A stretch of 64,000 nt of DNA from Tillus elongatus (taxonomy: Eukaryota > Arthropoda > Insecta > Coleoptera > Cleridae): the NCBI GenBank assembly GCA_964006375.1, contig OZ023266.1, forward strand, positions 157,913,792 through 157,977,791, in the 5' to 3' direction. The position numbers and the translations under genes were made by a program. Of the stretch, positions 44,633 through 58,194 are shown in pieces. The notes under the pieces were generated by a model. The model did no database searches, had not been told where the DNA came from, and was given only the letters and a program-made list of their open reading frames with translations. How positions within the stretch are numbered: the stretch's first letter is position 1; every line of letters starts with the position of its first letter.

Positions 44633-46545
44633 TAGGCTGGCGCATTGAAAACGAAACAGACCGATTTGCGTCCAGAAATATTTTTTTAGAAACGCTGAAA
44701 CAAGTCAATTTTAATATTGAGGGGACCGGTTTTGACATAAAACTCAACTTTGTCACATCAACCCCTCAAGGGTGGTGATAACAACCCTTATATTTTAAAT
44801 ATGGAACATGGGTCGAGTGTTACATCATTTGAAAGCTCTTTCTTTTTTCTAAATTCAGCACACTAATTTGGAAGTTTTATCAACTCGTTTAAAAATTATT
44901 CACAGTTGAAGATGCAAAAACGCATTTCACTCATTCCGATCAGAAATGTACCGATAGTCAATATTCTGTTGGTTTGTAAACAAAAAATTGACCACAGAAC
45001 ATTTCTTATCGGAATGAGAGAAATGCGGTTTATTATTTCAGTTTATCGGTCGGTTTGATACTTGATAGTACTACCGAAAATTAATTTCACAATGGTGTAT
45101 TCTCTAGAAGAAAGAGTTGAAATAATTACTCTTTTTTTCAAAAACGATGATTGTGCCAACCGTACTGCAAATTTGTTTAATGGACGACATCCGAACAGAC
45201 ATGTTAACAGAAAATACATTTTGGAGTTAGTTGCAAAGTTTCGACAAAGTGGTTCAGTAGCCAACAAAAAACGGGACCCTGAACGTGAATTTCCTGTTAG
45301 AAATTAGACTACTGAGATTGAAGTTTTAGGACAAATTGCTGCAGATCCAACTTTGAGCACGAGAAAATTGACCACTGTTTCAAACAGCAAAAGAAGAACT
45401 ATTCAGCGAATATTGAAGCAGCATAAATTTCACCCGTATAAAATTCATCTTGTACAACAACTGAATGAAAATGATTTTGATCGGCGGCTGGAGTTTTGTG
45501 AAGTTATGACTGCACGAATAGCTGATAACGGGGACTTTCAGTTTTTCAGACGATTGTACGTTTTTATTAAACTCTACAGTCACTCGTCATAATTGTCGTT
45601 ATTGGACAGATAATAATCCAAGAAATTTTCACGAAGTCCACACTCAAACTCCACATAAACTGAATGTCTGGACTGGCATTTTTGGAGACCGTTTAATCGG
45701 ATCAATTTTTCTTGATGACAATTTGAATGCCGAAACGTATTTGGAGTTACTAGAAGATATCGTTTACCCTCTACTAATTGACATTGTTGAAAATGATGAT
45801 CGCTATCAGGAAAATCAATTAGTGTTTCAACAAGATGGAGCTCCTCCGCATTTTTCACAACGTGTTAGGGAGTTTTTGAACAGAGAGTTTCCAGGACAAT
45901 GGATTGGGCGTAGAGGTGCTATTGAGTGCCCCCCTCGATCACCGGATTTAACTCCTTTAGACTTCTTTCTATGGGGCCATTTAAAGAGTAGAATTTACGC
46001 AACAGAACCGGAGTCTCTGGAAGAATTACGACGACGCATTGTTGAAGAAAGCCGTCTAATAACTCCACAAATGCTCCAGAATATCAGAGCTCGTTTTGAA
46101 CAAAATTTGTACTTTTGTATGGAAGCTGGTGGTCAACAATTTGAACACTTACTTAACTGAATAAACATGTTTGAACGTTTGGTTTTGTTTTTTAGTTTTT
46201 TTAACGAAAAATTGACTAATTAGTGCACTTCTTATCACAATGAATGAAATACGTTCTTGCAACTCCAACTGTGAATACTTTTTAAACGAGTTGATGAAAC
46301 TTCCAAAAAAATTTGTGTGCTGAATTCAGAAAAAAAAAACTTTCAAATGATGTAACACTCGACCCATGTTCCCTATTTAAAATATAAGGGTTGTTATCAC
46401 CACCCTTAAGGGGTTGATGTGACAAAGTTGAGTTTTATATCAAAACATGTCCCGCTCAATATTAAAATTGACGTGTTTCAGCGTTTCTTAAAAAAAAATT
46501 ATCTGGACGCAAATCGGACTGTTTCGTTTTCAATGCGCCACCCTA
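44633..46545 (+). mobile_element. Mariner-type transposon copy 1 with ~330-bp TIRs
   Basis: The ends TAGGCTGGCGCATTGAAAAC and GTTTTCAATGCGCCACCCTA are inverted and the similarity extends about 330 bp inward, unusually long for the superfamily. TA dinucleotides flank both sides. One transposase pseudogene lies between the TIRs. A second, reversed and truncated copy lies at 47395-48625. Confidence 0.85.
45092..46160 (+). pseudogene. Tc1/mariner-type transposase, copy 1
   Basis: Cut-and-paste transposase acting at TA targets. The N-terminus, [19 protein letters not shown], with [12 protein letters not shown], is a helix-turn-helix region of the DUF4817 type. The catalytic core shows QQDGAPPHFS and RSPDLTPLDFFLWG. 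I count 36 residues between these two Asp. The first Asp region is damaged by a short deletion near 45541-45555. A TAG at 45306 stands where copy 2 has a Glu codon. So at least two lesions break it. Start chosen at the ATG fitting the family N-terminus. Confidence 0.85.
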
Positions 46546-46659
46546 TATAATAAATAATAGCTACAGGCACAGTTAAAGTTAATGTAACTATGAGTTAAGA
46601 AAAATTATAGGCAAGTAAAATAGCTATTCGATATAGTACCTACTTGAAACAATTCCAAC

Positions 46660-47278
46660 ATCTATATTATGTACCTCGATCAAATGGATTTTCCGAAAAT
46701 ATTTTAGTAAAATGAAGAAAAATGCTGGTTGAAGCTGAAGCTTAAGGCTTTGTAAAACACCCTTATTACGACATATCTTCTACATAATCCGTATTTGTTT
46801 CAAATTCGTTGTCTGAAAATTGCAAATCTAGACGTTTCAAATCGCCACTTTGACGTTTTGAGAAGAAAAATGATAATATTTTTTCTGCTACTTATTGCCT
46901 TTTTTCGTCAAGAAAACTTAACGGTTGTATGTAATATTCAATTGGTTTTGTTAGTCACACTAAATATTTTGTTCTTGTGCTTTCCTCTCATCATCAGTGG
47001 CACTACTTTTTTTTTCCTAAAATGCCTATACCTTTTTTCCGTTCACCTTAAGAGATCTGAATTTAGACATGTAGGGTATATTTGATAGTAGACACGCATA
47101 TGCCAATTTGGTTGTCATAGCTCTGTTATTTTCGGAGATACAAAAGATTTTCAAAAGAAAACCCAAAATAACAGTTCCGATTTTCCTAACTAACGAACTT
47201 GTCCAAGTCACTTACAAAACGAAGGTACATACCAAATTTCATCAAAATCGGCGCATTATTTTTTGAGTTATCGTTACG

Positions 47279-47365
<87 letters not shown>
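46660..47365 (-). mobile_element. HINE-like element H15, truncated
   Basis: It carries the long-form middle blocks (AAATCGCCACTTTGACG) and one unit of the 141-bp repeat, then (AT)n at 47280-47364. The 5' block after the AT tract is absent; mariner copy 2 begins about 30 bp later. The 3' end is not seen. Confidence 0.6.
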
Positions 47366-47367
<2 letters not shown>

Positions 47368-47394
47368 CCAGAGAATTTTTTTTTGTAAGAAACA

Positions 47395-48625
47395 CAAAAA
47401 CACGTCAATTTTAATATTGAGGGGGACATGTTTTGACATAAAACTTAACTTTGTCACATCAACCCCTTAAGGGTGGTGATAACAACCCTTATATTTTAAA
47501 TAGGGAACATGGGTCGAGTGTTACATCATTTGAAAGCTTTTTCTTTTCTGAATTCAGCACACTAATTTTTTTGGAAGTTTTGTCAACTCGTTTAAAAATT
47601 ATTCACAGTTGGAGTTGCAAGAACGTATTTTATTCATTGTGATAGGAAATGCACTAATTAGTCAATTTTCGTTAAAAAAAGCTAAAAAACAAAACCAAAC
47701 GTTCAAAAATGTTTATTCAGTTAAGTAAATGTTCAAATTGTTGACCACCAGCTTCCATACAAAAGTACAAATTTTGTTCAACACGAGCTCTGACATTCTG
47801 GAGCATTTATGGAGTTATTAGACGGCATTCTTCAACAATGCGTCGTCGTAATTCTTCCAGAGACTCCGGTTCTGTTGCGTAAATTCTACTCTTTAAATGG
47901 CCCCATAGAAAGAAGTCTAATGGAGTTAAATCCGGTGATCTAGGGGGCCACTCAATAGCACCTCTACGCCTAATCCATTGTCCTGGAAACTCTCTGTTCA
48001 AAAACTCCCTAACACGTTGTGAAAAATGCGGAGGAGCTCCATCTTGTTCAAACACTAATTGATTTTCTTGATAGCGATAATCATTTTCAACAATGTCAAT
48101 TAGTAGAGGGTAAACGATATCTTCTAGTAACTCCAAATACGTTTCGCCACTCAAATTGCCATCAAGAAAAATTGTTCCGATTAAACGGTCTCCAAAAATG
48201 CCAGTCCAGACATTCAATTTCTGTGGAGTTTGAGTGTGGACTTCGTGAAAATTTCTTGGATTATTATCTGCCCAATAACGACAATTATAACGATTGACTG
48301 TAGAGTTTAATAAAAACGTACACTCGTCTGAAAAACAAATATTGAACAGAAAGTTCCCGTTATCAGCTATTCGTGCAGTTATAACTTCACAAAACTCCAG
48401 CCGCCGATCAAAATCATCTTCATTCAGTTGTTGTACAAGATGAATTTTATACGGGTGAAATTTATGATGCTTTAATATTCGCTGAATAGTTCTTCTTTTG
48501 ATGTTTGAAACAGTGGCCAATTTTCTCGCGCTCAAAGTTGGGTCTGCAGCAATTTGTCCTAAAACGTCAATCTCAGTAGTCTCATTTCTAATCGAAAATT
48601 CACGTTCAGGATCCCGTTTTACGAA
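47395..48625 (-). mobile_element. Mariner-type transposon copy 2, 5'-truncated
   Basis: On the minus strand it holds most of the transposase and the 3' TIR (47400-47680), but lacks the transposase N-terminus, the 5' TIR and the outermost 3' TIR bases. Confidence 0.8.
47717..48624 (-). pseudogene. Tc1/mariner-type transposase, copy 2
   Basis: The frame runs from the middle of the protein (RNETTEIDVLGQIAADPTLS) through NICFSDECTFLLN (first catalytic Asp), FEQDGAPPHFS (second) and RSPDLTPLDFF (third) to FEHLLN-stop at 47717. The three catalytic Asp are intact here. A single in-frame TAA at about 47804 replaces a Gln codon seen in copy 1, and the N-terminal DNA-binding region is lost. Close similarity to copy 1 suggests recent activity of the family. 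Confidence 0.85.
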
Positions 48626-48984
48626 AAATTCGCTAAAAATACAAAATTTGGAGTGTCCAAGGACAACATAGCGCCATTTTTAAAAAAGCAACAACGGATT
48701 ATATATTAGCATAATATGAGTGTTTCATTCGATGTTCTCATAATTAATATTAAACGCCGGGATGTTTTTATTTTACAAAAATATTCCCCTCTGAACTCAT
48801 AATGAAAAATCACAAACGGTGTCAATCTATATCAACTAAAATTTTTAATTTACTAAATAATAACTTCTGCCTCCTAGAAAACAAATAATGACATAACAGC
48901 ACTTACTCATAAGTTTACAAAATAGTCACATGTCATCAGGAGCAGGTTCAGCAGGGAGTTGGCTCATACCTGAAACAAAGAAAT

Positions 48985-49035
<51 letters not shown>

Positions 49036-50099
49036 TTATTAAAGTTATACAATGCATCTCACAAATAAGCTCTATGAGAACTTTTTATGGCACATCTAAT
49101 GTTATACTGGAACAATTTTTAATTTACGACAGTAAATTCTCGAATAAATCACATCCAAACAACCAGATAATTCAAATTTAAAAAAAAAACAATAACGAGG
49201 GTGGGTCACTATGCTACGCCTCTGGCTCGCCTTTACAAAAATATTAAATATGTCAAAATGTAATAGCGCAGTCCCTAGGTCTGCCTTACAAAGAATGGCG
49301 AATGATATTTATTTTCTGAATTTAGACAATGTTGCCAACATGTAAAACCGAATAACATGGCCGACCTCGGGAGAACTTTGGAGAGCTGAAAAAACATAAT
49401 ATTTCGGACTTTTTCCGCATTTTTTTTAATTACTCAGAAATAGTCGACTTTAGCACTTCTTTTACCATATAATTTTTTTAAGGGGGCTAAATGAGCTACA
49501 ATTTCCATTTACACGACATTTTTGTAGTAAGTACGGACAGTAAGCTCGACTCTTAATTCTCTTTCATATCTCCCTCAAATAAACGGATATCTGTTTTCTT
49601 CATTAATTGAAGAAAATAAGAAATTGTGAAGCCTGAGAAGAAGTCTCTACGTCTTATTTCTTTTTCTGATTAGAATCTAAAAGTTAAAAGAGAAATTATT
49701 GTAAAATGAGAGCTGAACATTTAGAATTGTAGTGCAAGTGTTAGTGACGGCAAGAAAGTTTAAAGTTATTGAATATTTAATAAAATTATAAATCTGACAG
49801 TAGCAAGATTTGGCAGTTCCCTTTATGCAAGTCAGAAATCAAAATTGTGTTTATTGCAAGCACAAACGTGAGGCTTATTTCTGAAACACGTAAAATTTGT
49901 ACTAATAAATAAACTAACTAAACAAACTAACTAAAAACAGCTCTCGGTCATTAGTGTAAGATATACTAGCTTCTTGGATTAAACCGCGTCCAGAATTGAT
50001 TAAGACTTGACTCCTCGGCTCCTGTTTTGGAACCATTTTCATGAGCTTAAGGAAATATGAAAGGAAATGAACTCTAAAAGGGCTCAATCTGCCAAACAT
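48626..50099. other. Mostly unassigned
   Basis: No gene recognised. An (ATTT)n tetranucleotide tract lies at 48979-49040. Confidence 0.35.
48979..49040. repeat. (ATTT)n microsatellite
   Basis: About fifteen units of TTTA, a tract type often found as a LINE or SINE tail, but with no element recognised next to it. Confidence 0.9.
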
Positions 50100-52446
<2,347 letters not shown>

Positions 52447-53305
52447 AATGAAGAGCTGCTGGAGATAAAAAATCATGGTTGCTACAAAGGGGCGACGTCG
52501 TTCTAAGATTTTGACGATGATGAAGTTTACTCAAACGCGCGACACAAACGACACTGTATAATCAGCTTGTTGATTATGGCTGATGAAAGTTGATGCTAAC
52601 TCGCCACGGTTGTAGATCCGGAAATGAAAGCCTGATGAATTATTCACTCAATCTGGAACCATGATGAATAAATTATTGTTTTCAAGAAGTGTTTGCATGG
52701 AATGTGCAAATATACATACAGACTTTTATGAGTTCTATAATCTTACATCGAGTGCCAGTAGCAGTTTGGAAGTGAAACAAAATAAATTTATTTTCACTCA
52801 CGAATATTAGCATATGTACAATTTGAAATATTTTTCCTGGATAAAAACCATACTACTCTGTTGAAAGCTGGAGTTGTAAATTTCAGTTTGTGTTTATTAT
52901 TTTATCACTCAAGGCGGTTTTCCTGAATAAAGTACGGAAATAATTCCGCGACTTATAAATACATCATATATTAGTGGACACGGATCATAAATAAATTTAA
53001 CTAGGATAATTTCTATGTTTTTTACATAAACATTTTATTACGCTAGATGTGGGAAATTAGGAAAATATAATGTCTTGATTTTATTTTGGTTAGTTGAATT
53101 AACTAAGTGAAGATTGGAATCCTTGATGAGCACTGATAACCCAAATCAAAATTAGCATCATCAGAGGATGAAAAATTCTAAACGTTTGACGACTACAACC
53201 GTGTCTATATTCTGTAGTTACTGGGCCTTACAGGCTTGAGGGTGGTTCATTTAGTTTATCATAGAGTCCCTCTTTCCGAATTACGGCATCTTTTGTCAAG
53301 TGCTC

Positions 53306-53308
<3 letters not shown>
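52447..53308. other. Unassigned
   Basis: No gene recognised. Near 53127-53150 the words GATGAGCACTGATAACCC recall 33810-33850 and may be a Penelope terminal fragment. Confidence 0.35.
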
Positions 53309-53400
<92 letters not shown>

Positions 53401-53635
53401 AAAAAGGAATGCAACATTATAATACAAATAACACAAACAAATGAATATAACAACAAAACAATAGAAAAAACAGTAAAAGAAATCAAAAACAAGCAAATCA
53501 ACGAAACCGAAAACAAAAGAACAGATGCAAATACAAAATACACATCATCCACTTATAACCACCACATCAAAAAATAACACAAACACTTAAACAATATGGC
53601 TTACAAATGAGCTACAAAACCAATAACAAAAAAGT
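53309..53635. repeat. (AT)n tract followed by A-rich sequence
   Basis: AT tract at 53309-53397 with one GTATAT interruption. The A-rich, C-containing stretch after it (53398-53600) is low complexity; no function is apparent. Confidence 0.6.
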
Positions 53636-54116
53636 CTGTGCGCAGCAAGTGCGTTGTGGTAGTGAATTTTCATTAAAATGTTTTTAATAGCAAATATGTG
53701 AGTTTTTTTTTTAAGAAAGCAGGCCACGAATTTGGTTACCAGTATAACCTATATAGTAAAAACAATGTGTCATGTTTCATCAAAATAACTTTATTGTTTG
53801 AAAATGTGCAAAAATTTCCGAAAGTAAACTTAAAGTGTTCCCGAAAAAACTCGTTTCTTGGTCAACCTTATAGGTTAATAGCAAATTGAGCTATTCAAAT
53901 ATAAAGCATTTGATCAAAATTCGCTACCATAACGCACTTGCTGTGTCCAGAATTTCTTTTCTTACAAACATGCATTACATTTTGATGGAAAATGCAAAAA
54001 TGCAATTAGGCGTGTTTGATTTAAAAAAAAAGAAGAAAATTTGTATCACCAACGACTTATGGGCCAGCCTGTGATTGTAGAAACATTTTTTACCATGTAG
54101 CTCAAGACACCCTATA
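53636..54116 (-). mobile_element. Long-form HINE-like element H17, 3' part
   Basis: Two inverted 3'-type hairpins lie at 53640-53672 and 53922-53948, enclosing about 310 bp shared with H5 and H6. Then come the blocks ACCAACGACTTATGGGCC and GTAGCTCAAGACACCCTATA. It stops at the junction with LINE copy J2. Confidence 0.7.
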
Positions 54117-55910
54117 ATAAAAGAGCAGCCATAACAAGATGTTCTATGTCTGGTGACCTGTACAGTAAAAGGGTGCATTCGCTCTGTTCCCCTGATAGAT
54201 CTGTTGGGGGCAGCAGGTGGAGGAACTATGGAAGAAAGCTCCTCTAAGCAGTGCTCGTGCAGATATCTATAAAAGAGAGAGAGAGAGAGGCCACCAACGG
54301 CACGTCGGTAGGCAAGTCATGGCAGCCTTTGGGTGAGGGTAGGGTCACCGATGATACGTATAGCTCTCTTCTGAATGGAGTCCAGGATAGCTAGTGTAGA
54401 AGCGGCAGCGGCACCCCAAATGTGGGAGCAGTATTAGAGGTTTGGCCTTATCTGTGAAGTATAAAAGGTATAGAGATTAGCTGGTGAAAAGTATTTGTGG
54501 GCCAGGAAGAAGAAACCTAATTTCTTAGCAGCCGCTTCTGCAATTGATGTGACATGTTGGTGCAAATTGAGATTTCGATCCACTGAAATGCCAGCAAGGG
54601 AAAAGGACTCATTATTTTGAATAACTTGGTTGTTCTTTGTGATGGGTCTAGGGCTGGTGTATCTCTTATGAGATAGCAAGCAAGACTGATATTTGGTGGA
54701 GTTTAATTGTACAAGATTTCTACTTCCCCAGTCTAATATTTCTTGGAGATCCACAGAGACAGAACCCTCCATGAGTCTGCGATCCTCATCTAATTGGGTT
54801 AAAGAGACAGGCTTAGAATATTGTATATTTGAGTGGAGGGTGCTGTCGTCTGCGTAACTGTGACCTGGGTTGGATGTGCTAGAGAGGAGGTAGGGGAGAA
54901 AGTAGGGGCCAAAGGTGAACCTTGAGGGACTCCTGCATTAATTGGATACCGTTTAGAGGAATGGCCATCAACGACAACAGAAATGCTCCGGCTGGAGAGG
55001 AGATTTGCTGTCCAGGTACAAAGTTTTGGTGGTAGGCCATAGGCCGGAAGTTTATTAAGCAGCGTTGCGTGCCAAACCTGGTCGAATGCTTTGGATATGT
55101 CTAGAGCGACAATCTGGGATTCACCGTGTAGTTCCATAGACTTGTTCCAAGAATGATTGACAAAGGAAAGGAGGTCGGCAGTTGATCTGCGCTGACGGAA
55201 TCCATACTGCCTGTCGTGGATTAGACTGGACTCAAGAAATTTTAGTAATTCGGTGTTTATATACTTTTCCATCACTTTAGAGATGACTGAAAGGAGAGAA
55301 ATAGGCCTGTAATTGCTAGTAAGCGCTTTGGATCCTTTCTTGGGGGCGGGTTGTACTCGAGCAGTTTCCCAGTTACTAGGGAATATGCCTCTATTGTAAG
55401 ATGTCTGAAGCAGACGAGTAGCAACTTCTGGTGCGCATTTTTTGAGAACAATTGCTGGGATCTCGTTAAGGCCAGAGGCTTTCCTGGTATTAAGAGAAGA
55501 GGGCATCTTTCGTACCTTTTTAGTTTTGAAAATGATATCCGTCATTTTATGCGCGACATTTGGGACTGTTGGTGGTTAAACATTTGGAGGTGGGTTGAGA
55601 GTAGAATTGCCGGCGAACAACGAGGCAAAAAGTTCAGCCTTGTCGAGGGCGGTAGAAACAATTTCATCCCCTGAAACAAGAGGTGGGAACGTGCGCTTGC
55701 AGAAATTATCCCCAATAGATTTATCAAGAGTCCATAAGGGTTTGCTGCCGTTGAAGCTTGAGAGGACTTTGTTTTTGATGTGGTTATTAAACGAGTTATT
55801 TGCCACAGAAAGAATGCGGACATAGCGGTTTCTTGCGTCGCTAAATGCTTGACGGTTTTCTTGACTGGGATTGTGTAGAAGCGTTTTGTGATCTGTGACC
55901 TTTTCAAGTC
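54117..55910 (-). pseudogene. Non-LTR retrotransposon ORF2 (copy J2)
   Basis: It is a close relative of copy J1 at 10.3-12.6 kb. Minus-strand pieces: linker region (55907-55542); RT domain (55545-54799) with NYRPISLLSVISKVMEKYIN, VALDISKAFDQVWHATLLNK and AGVPQGSPLAP; then a frameshift just before the YADD region; then LVQLNSTKYQSCLLSHKRYT and ISVDRNLNLHQHV (54772-54434). The 3' end is cut at 54117. The DISKAFDQV motif is better kept than in J1, which has Ala in place of Asp. A GA microsatellite lies at about 54270-54290 in both copies' equivalent position. Confidence 0.85.
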
Positions 55911-55955
55911 AAGTCAATATTGTATTCCTGTACCCAGAAACTTCTGAAACATTAT

Positions 55956-56250
55956 ATTACTCTAGTTGTGAGGAAAAAACGTCAATTTTCACCAAATCAC
56001 CCCTCCTTTATACCCCACCTCCTAAAGCGATGTTACCAAAAAAACAATTTTAAGCGTTCCTATGTCGGGTGCTAACTGGATACCAAATTTGAAGATGATA
56101 TATCAATTCGTTCAAAACTTATTGCGCCTACTAAGAGACAGACGTACAGATGGACAAACAACAAAATCGTTCCAGAATACAGTTTTCTATATGTTTTGAA
56201 ACTTGTTTACGCCGTTTTAGCAAAAAAAGAATCGAAATTTTTTACACCAA
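55956..56250 (+). repeat. Dispersed repeat R4, copy a
   Basis: Shares the order ACCAAATCACCCC, GGTGCTAACTG, TCAATTCGTTC, GACAGACGTACAGA and TTCTATATGTTTTG with copy b at 56906-57195. Origin unknown. No coding capacity. Confidence 0.75.
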
Positions 56251-56349
56251 TATTCCACCCCCACACATTCAATACCTAATTTAATTTCAGCACAGAATAC
56301 CAGATGTTTGATAAAATTGATTTTTTTAATAAACAAACCCTAAACGTGA

Positions 56350-56540
56350 TCTTACTCGAGTTTTAACACTAAGTGAGCGGTGAACGTGTCGCCACCTAGT
56401 TCGGAACCAAGTACTATGTTGTCACGCCCGCTCCAAATAACACAGAGTGTTAAAAATAGAGACAGTATACAACTAACTAACAATTTAAAAAAAATTGTTA
56501 GCCCTGGCCCATTTCTACCCCAATATAGGGACAAAGTATG
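56350..56540 (+). repeat. Partial extra copy of palindrome-arm sequence
   Basis: TCGCCACCTAGTTCGGAACC and GTACTATGTTGT at 56389-56420 repeat the centre of the adjacent palindrome in direct orientation. The rest of the stretch is unassigned. Confidence 0.6.
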
Positions 56541-56571
56541 TAAGACTAGATGCATTCTCGCAACAATTAGA

Positions 56572-56614
56572 ACCGTAGACCGGTTTCGCTCTCATTAGAG
56601 CTCTTCAGTACGGC
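56572..56614 (-). ncRNA. Canonical hammerhead ribozyme motif, left arm
   Basis: It is the exact mirror of the motif at 56836-56878, read on the minus strand. Confidence 0.8.
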
Positions 56615-56835
56615 ATACTAATTGTAGCAAAAATGCACCAAAAATAACACGGCTATGGTATAGCCAGTCTTAAAACACTAAGTGAGTGGTGAAGGTGTCG
56701 CCACCTAGTTCGGAACCAAGTACTATGTTGTTGGTTCCGAACTAGGTGGCGACACGTTCACCACTCACTTAGTGTTTTAAGACTGGCTATACCATAGCCG
56801 TGTTATTTCTGGTGCATTTTTGCTACAATTAGTAT

Positions 56836-56878
56836 GCCGTACTGAAGAGCTCTAATGAGAGCGAAACCGGTCTACGGT
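56836..56878 (+). ncRNA. Canonical hammerhead ribozyme motif, right arm
   Basis: GCCGTA pairs with TACGGT (outer stem, one G-U). Core CTGAAGA comes next, then inner stem GCTCT-AATG-AGAGC (5 bp, tetraloop), then GAAA, palindromic CCGG and triplet GTC, with cleavage expected after 56872. All conserved core positions are present and there is no extra base. The CCGG third stem can pair only with another copy, so a dimer or a snap-back within the palindrome is likely. Confidence 0.8.
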
Positions 56879-56905
56879 TCTAATTGTTGCGAGAATGCAT
56901 CTAGT

Positions 56906-57195
56906 CTTACTCGAGTTTTAACGAAAAAATGCCAATTTTAACCAAATCACCCCCCATTCATATCCTACCCCCTGGAGCGTTTTACCCAAAAACAATCCGA
57001 AACGTTCGTTTGTGTGGTGCTAACTGTATATTAAATTTGAAGACGTTGTCTCAATTCGTTCTCAAGTTATCGTGGCTACAAACATACAGACATACAGACC
57101 GACAGACAAAAAAGTTGTCGTTCCGATATGTTTTCTATATGTTTTGGCACTTTTTACGACGTTTAAGCGAAAATTTCTTTTTGAAATTTTTGTTG
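56906..57195 (+). repeat. Dispersed repeat R4, copy b
   Basis: See copy a at 55956-56250. Copy b contains the run ACATACAGACATACAGACCG. The two copies bracket the palindrome in direct orientation. Confidence 0.75.
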
Positions 57196-57681
57196 CCCAC
57201 GCGATACTTTCACACGTTGTGACGATGTGGAATTAAAAGACATATTAAACATTTAAACTATGTTTATGAAAATTAGCTATCATAACGAACTTGCTACGTC
57301 CAGACATTCTATTGCTTTTCTAGTTATTTGTTAACTTTTGAGATATTCATTTCGAATCTAGTTTACTTAGCAATGTGTCTGCTTCAGATATACAGCAATA
57401 AAGGTAGCGGAGGTTTATCTACGTAATACATACTACATACCATTCGCTGAACCTGACAGTAAACATTTCAGATAGCCCAGTTGCGGAAATTGTCATTTTC
57501 TGTAAGATAACATAACAAAATGTCACATGCAGTCTGAGTTTCTGTTTGCGCTTAGTTACGCTGTATTAGCTTTATAACGATTGTGTGTTTTTACTGATAC
57601 AAGATATCTCTTTCAAGAACCAGGGCAGACATTATTCCTTATCATAATAGTTCTTATTTCTTGTAATTGCGATTTCGATAT
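57196..57681. other. Unassigned, with a HINE-like relic
   Basis: A decayed 3' end (GAAAATTAGCTATCATAACG, then CTTGCTACGTCC) lies at about 57270-57302. No gene elsewhere. Confidence 0.4.
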
Positions 57682-58026
57682 TAGTGAATTTTTATTAACA
57701 AAAATCATTAATAGGGAGGTCACGATAAATAAACCGATTCTTATCAAATTTGGCAAGTATAAACATACTTGAACTCATCAAAGAGATTTACAAAGGAAAC
57801 CCTTTGTAAATCTCTTTGACGAGTTCGTTAATTAACTACATCTTTTTTTCATCAAGTTTTTCTGCGAAAAAAAATAATGAAAATAATATAGCTATTGTAA
57901 TGGAATTCGGCACACATGTGGCCGAAAATTACGCACATACCAAAACTGAAGTTTCAATGACAATATAAAACTAAGTTTTTAGAGTTTGAAGTAAACTCAC
58001 TACCATAACGCATTTACTGCGCTTGA
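57682..58026 (+). mobile_element. Short HINE-like element H18 with internal palindrome
   Basis: 5' hairpin at about 57682-57713, 3' end ACTCACTACCATAACGC near 58010. There is no AT tract. An inverted repeat with 26-bp arms at 57771-57826 (AAAGAGATTTACAAAGG / CCTTTGTAAATCTCTTT) was formed from one strand of the 141-bp-unit sequence copied in reverse. Confidence 0.65.
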
Positions 58027-58194
58027 ACTTATTAAAAAATTTACAACAATGAAGTAAATTCTCTAAAACTGTCAGCAAGTCAATTGGTCTTGACCAACAT
58101 AACTAAATGTAAAGCTGGCAGTTTTTAAACAAACATTCTGGGCAGATGTAGTTTGTAAGGGACACATGAACATAATAAACCAATCACCCCCGGA

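Larger units (their letters stand above)
56541..56909. repeat. 369-bp near-perfect palindrome with two hammerheads
   Basis: Arms of 178 bp (56541-56718 and 56732-56909) are reverse complements with about two mismatches; the spacer is 13 bp (56719-56731). Each arm contains a complete hammerhead motif, minus strand on the left and plus strand on the right. It lies between two direct copies of repeat R4. Confidence 0.9.

Noticed and set aside
53161..53200. A further hammerhead near GCATCATCAGAGG
   Set aside because: The reverse strand has CTGATGA, but no GAAA at the right distance and no inner stem.
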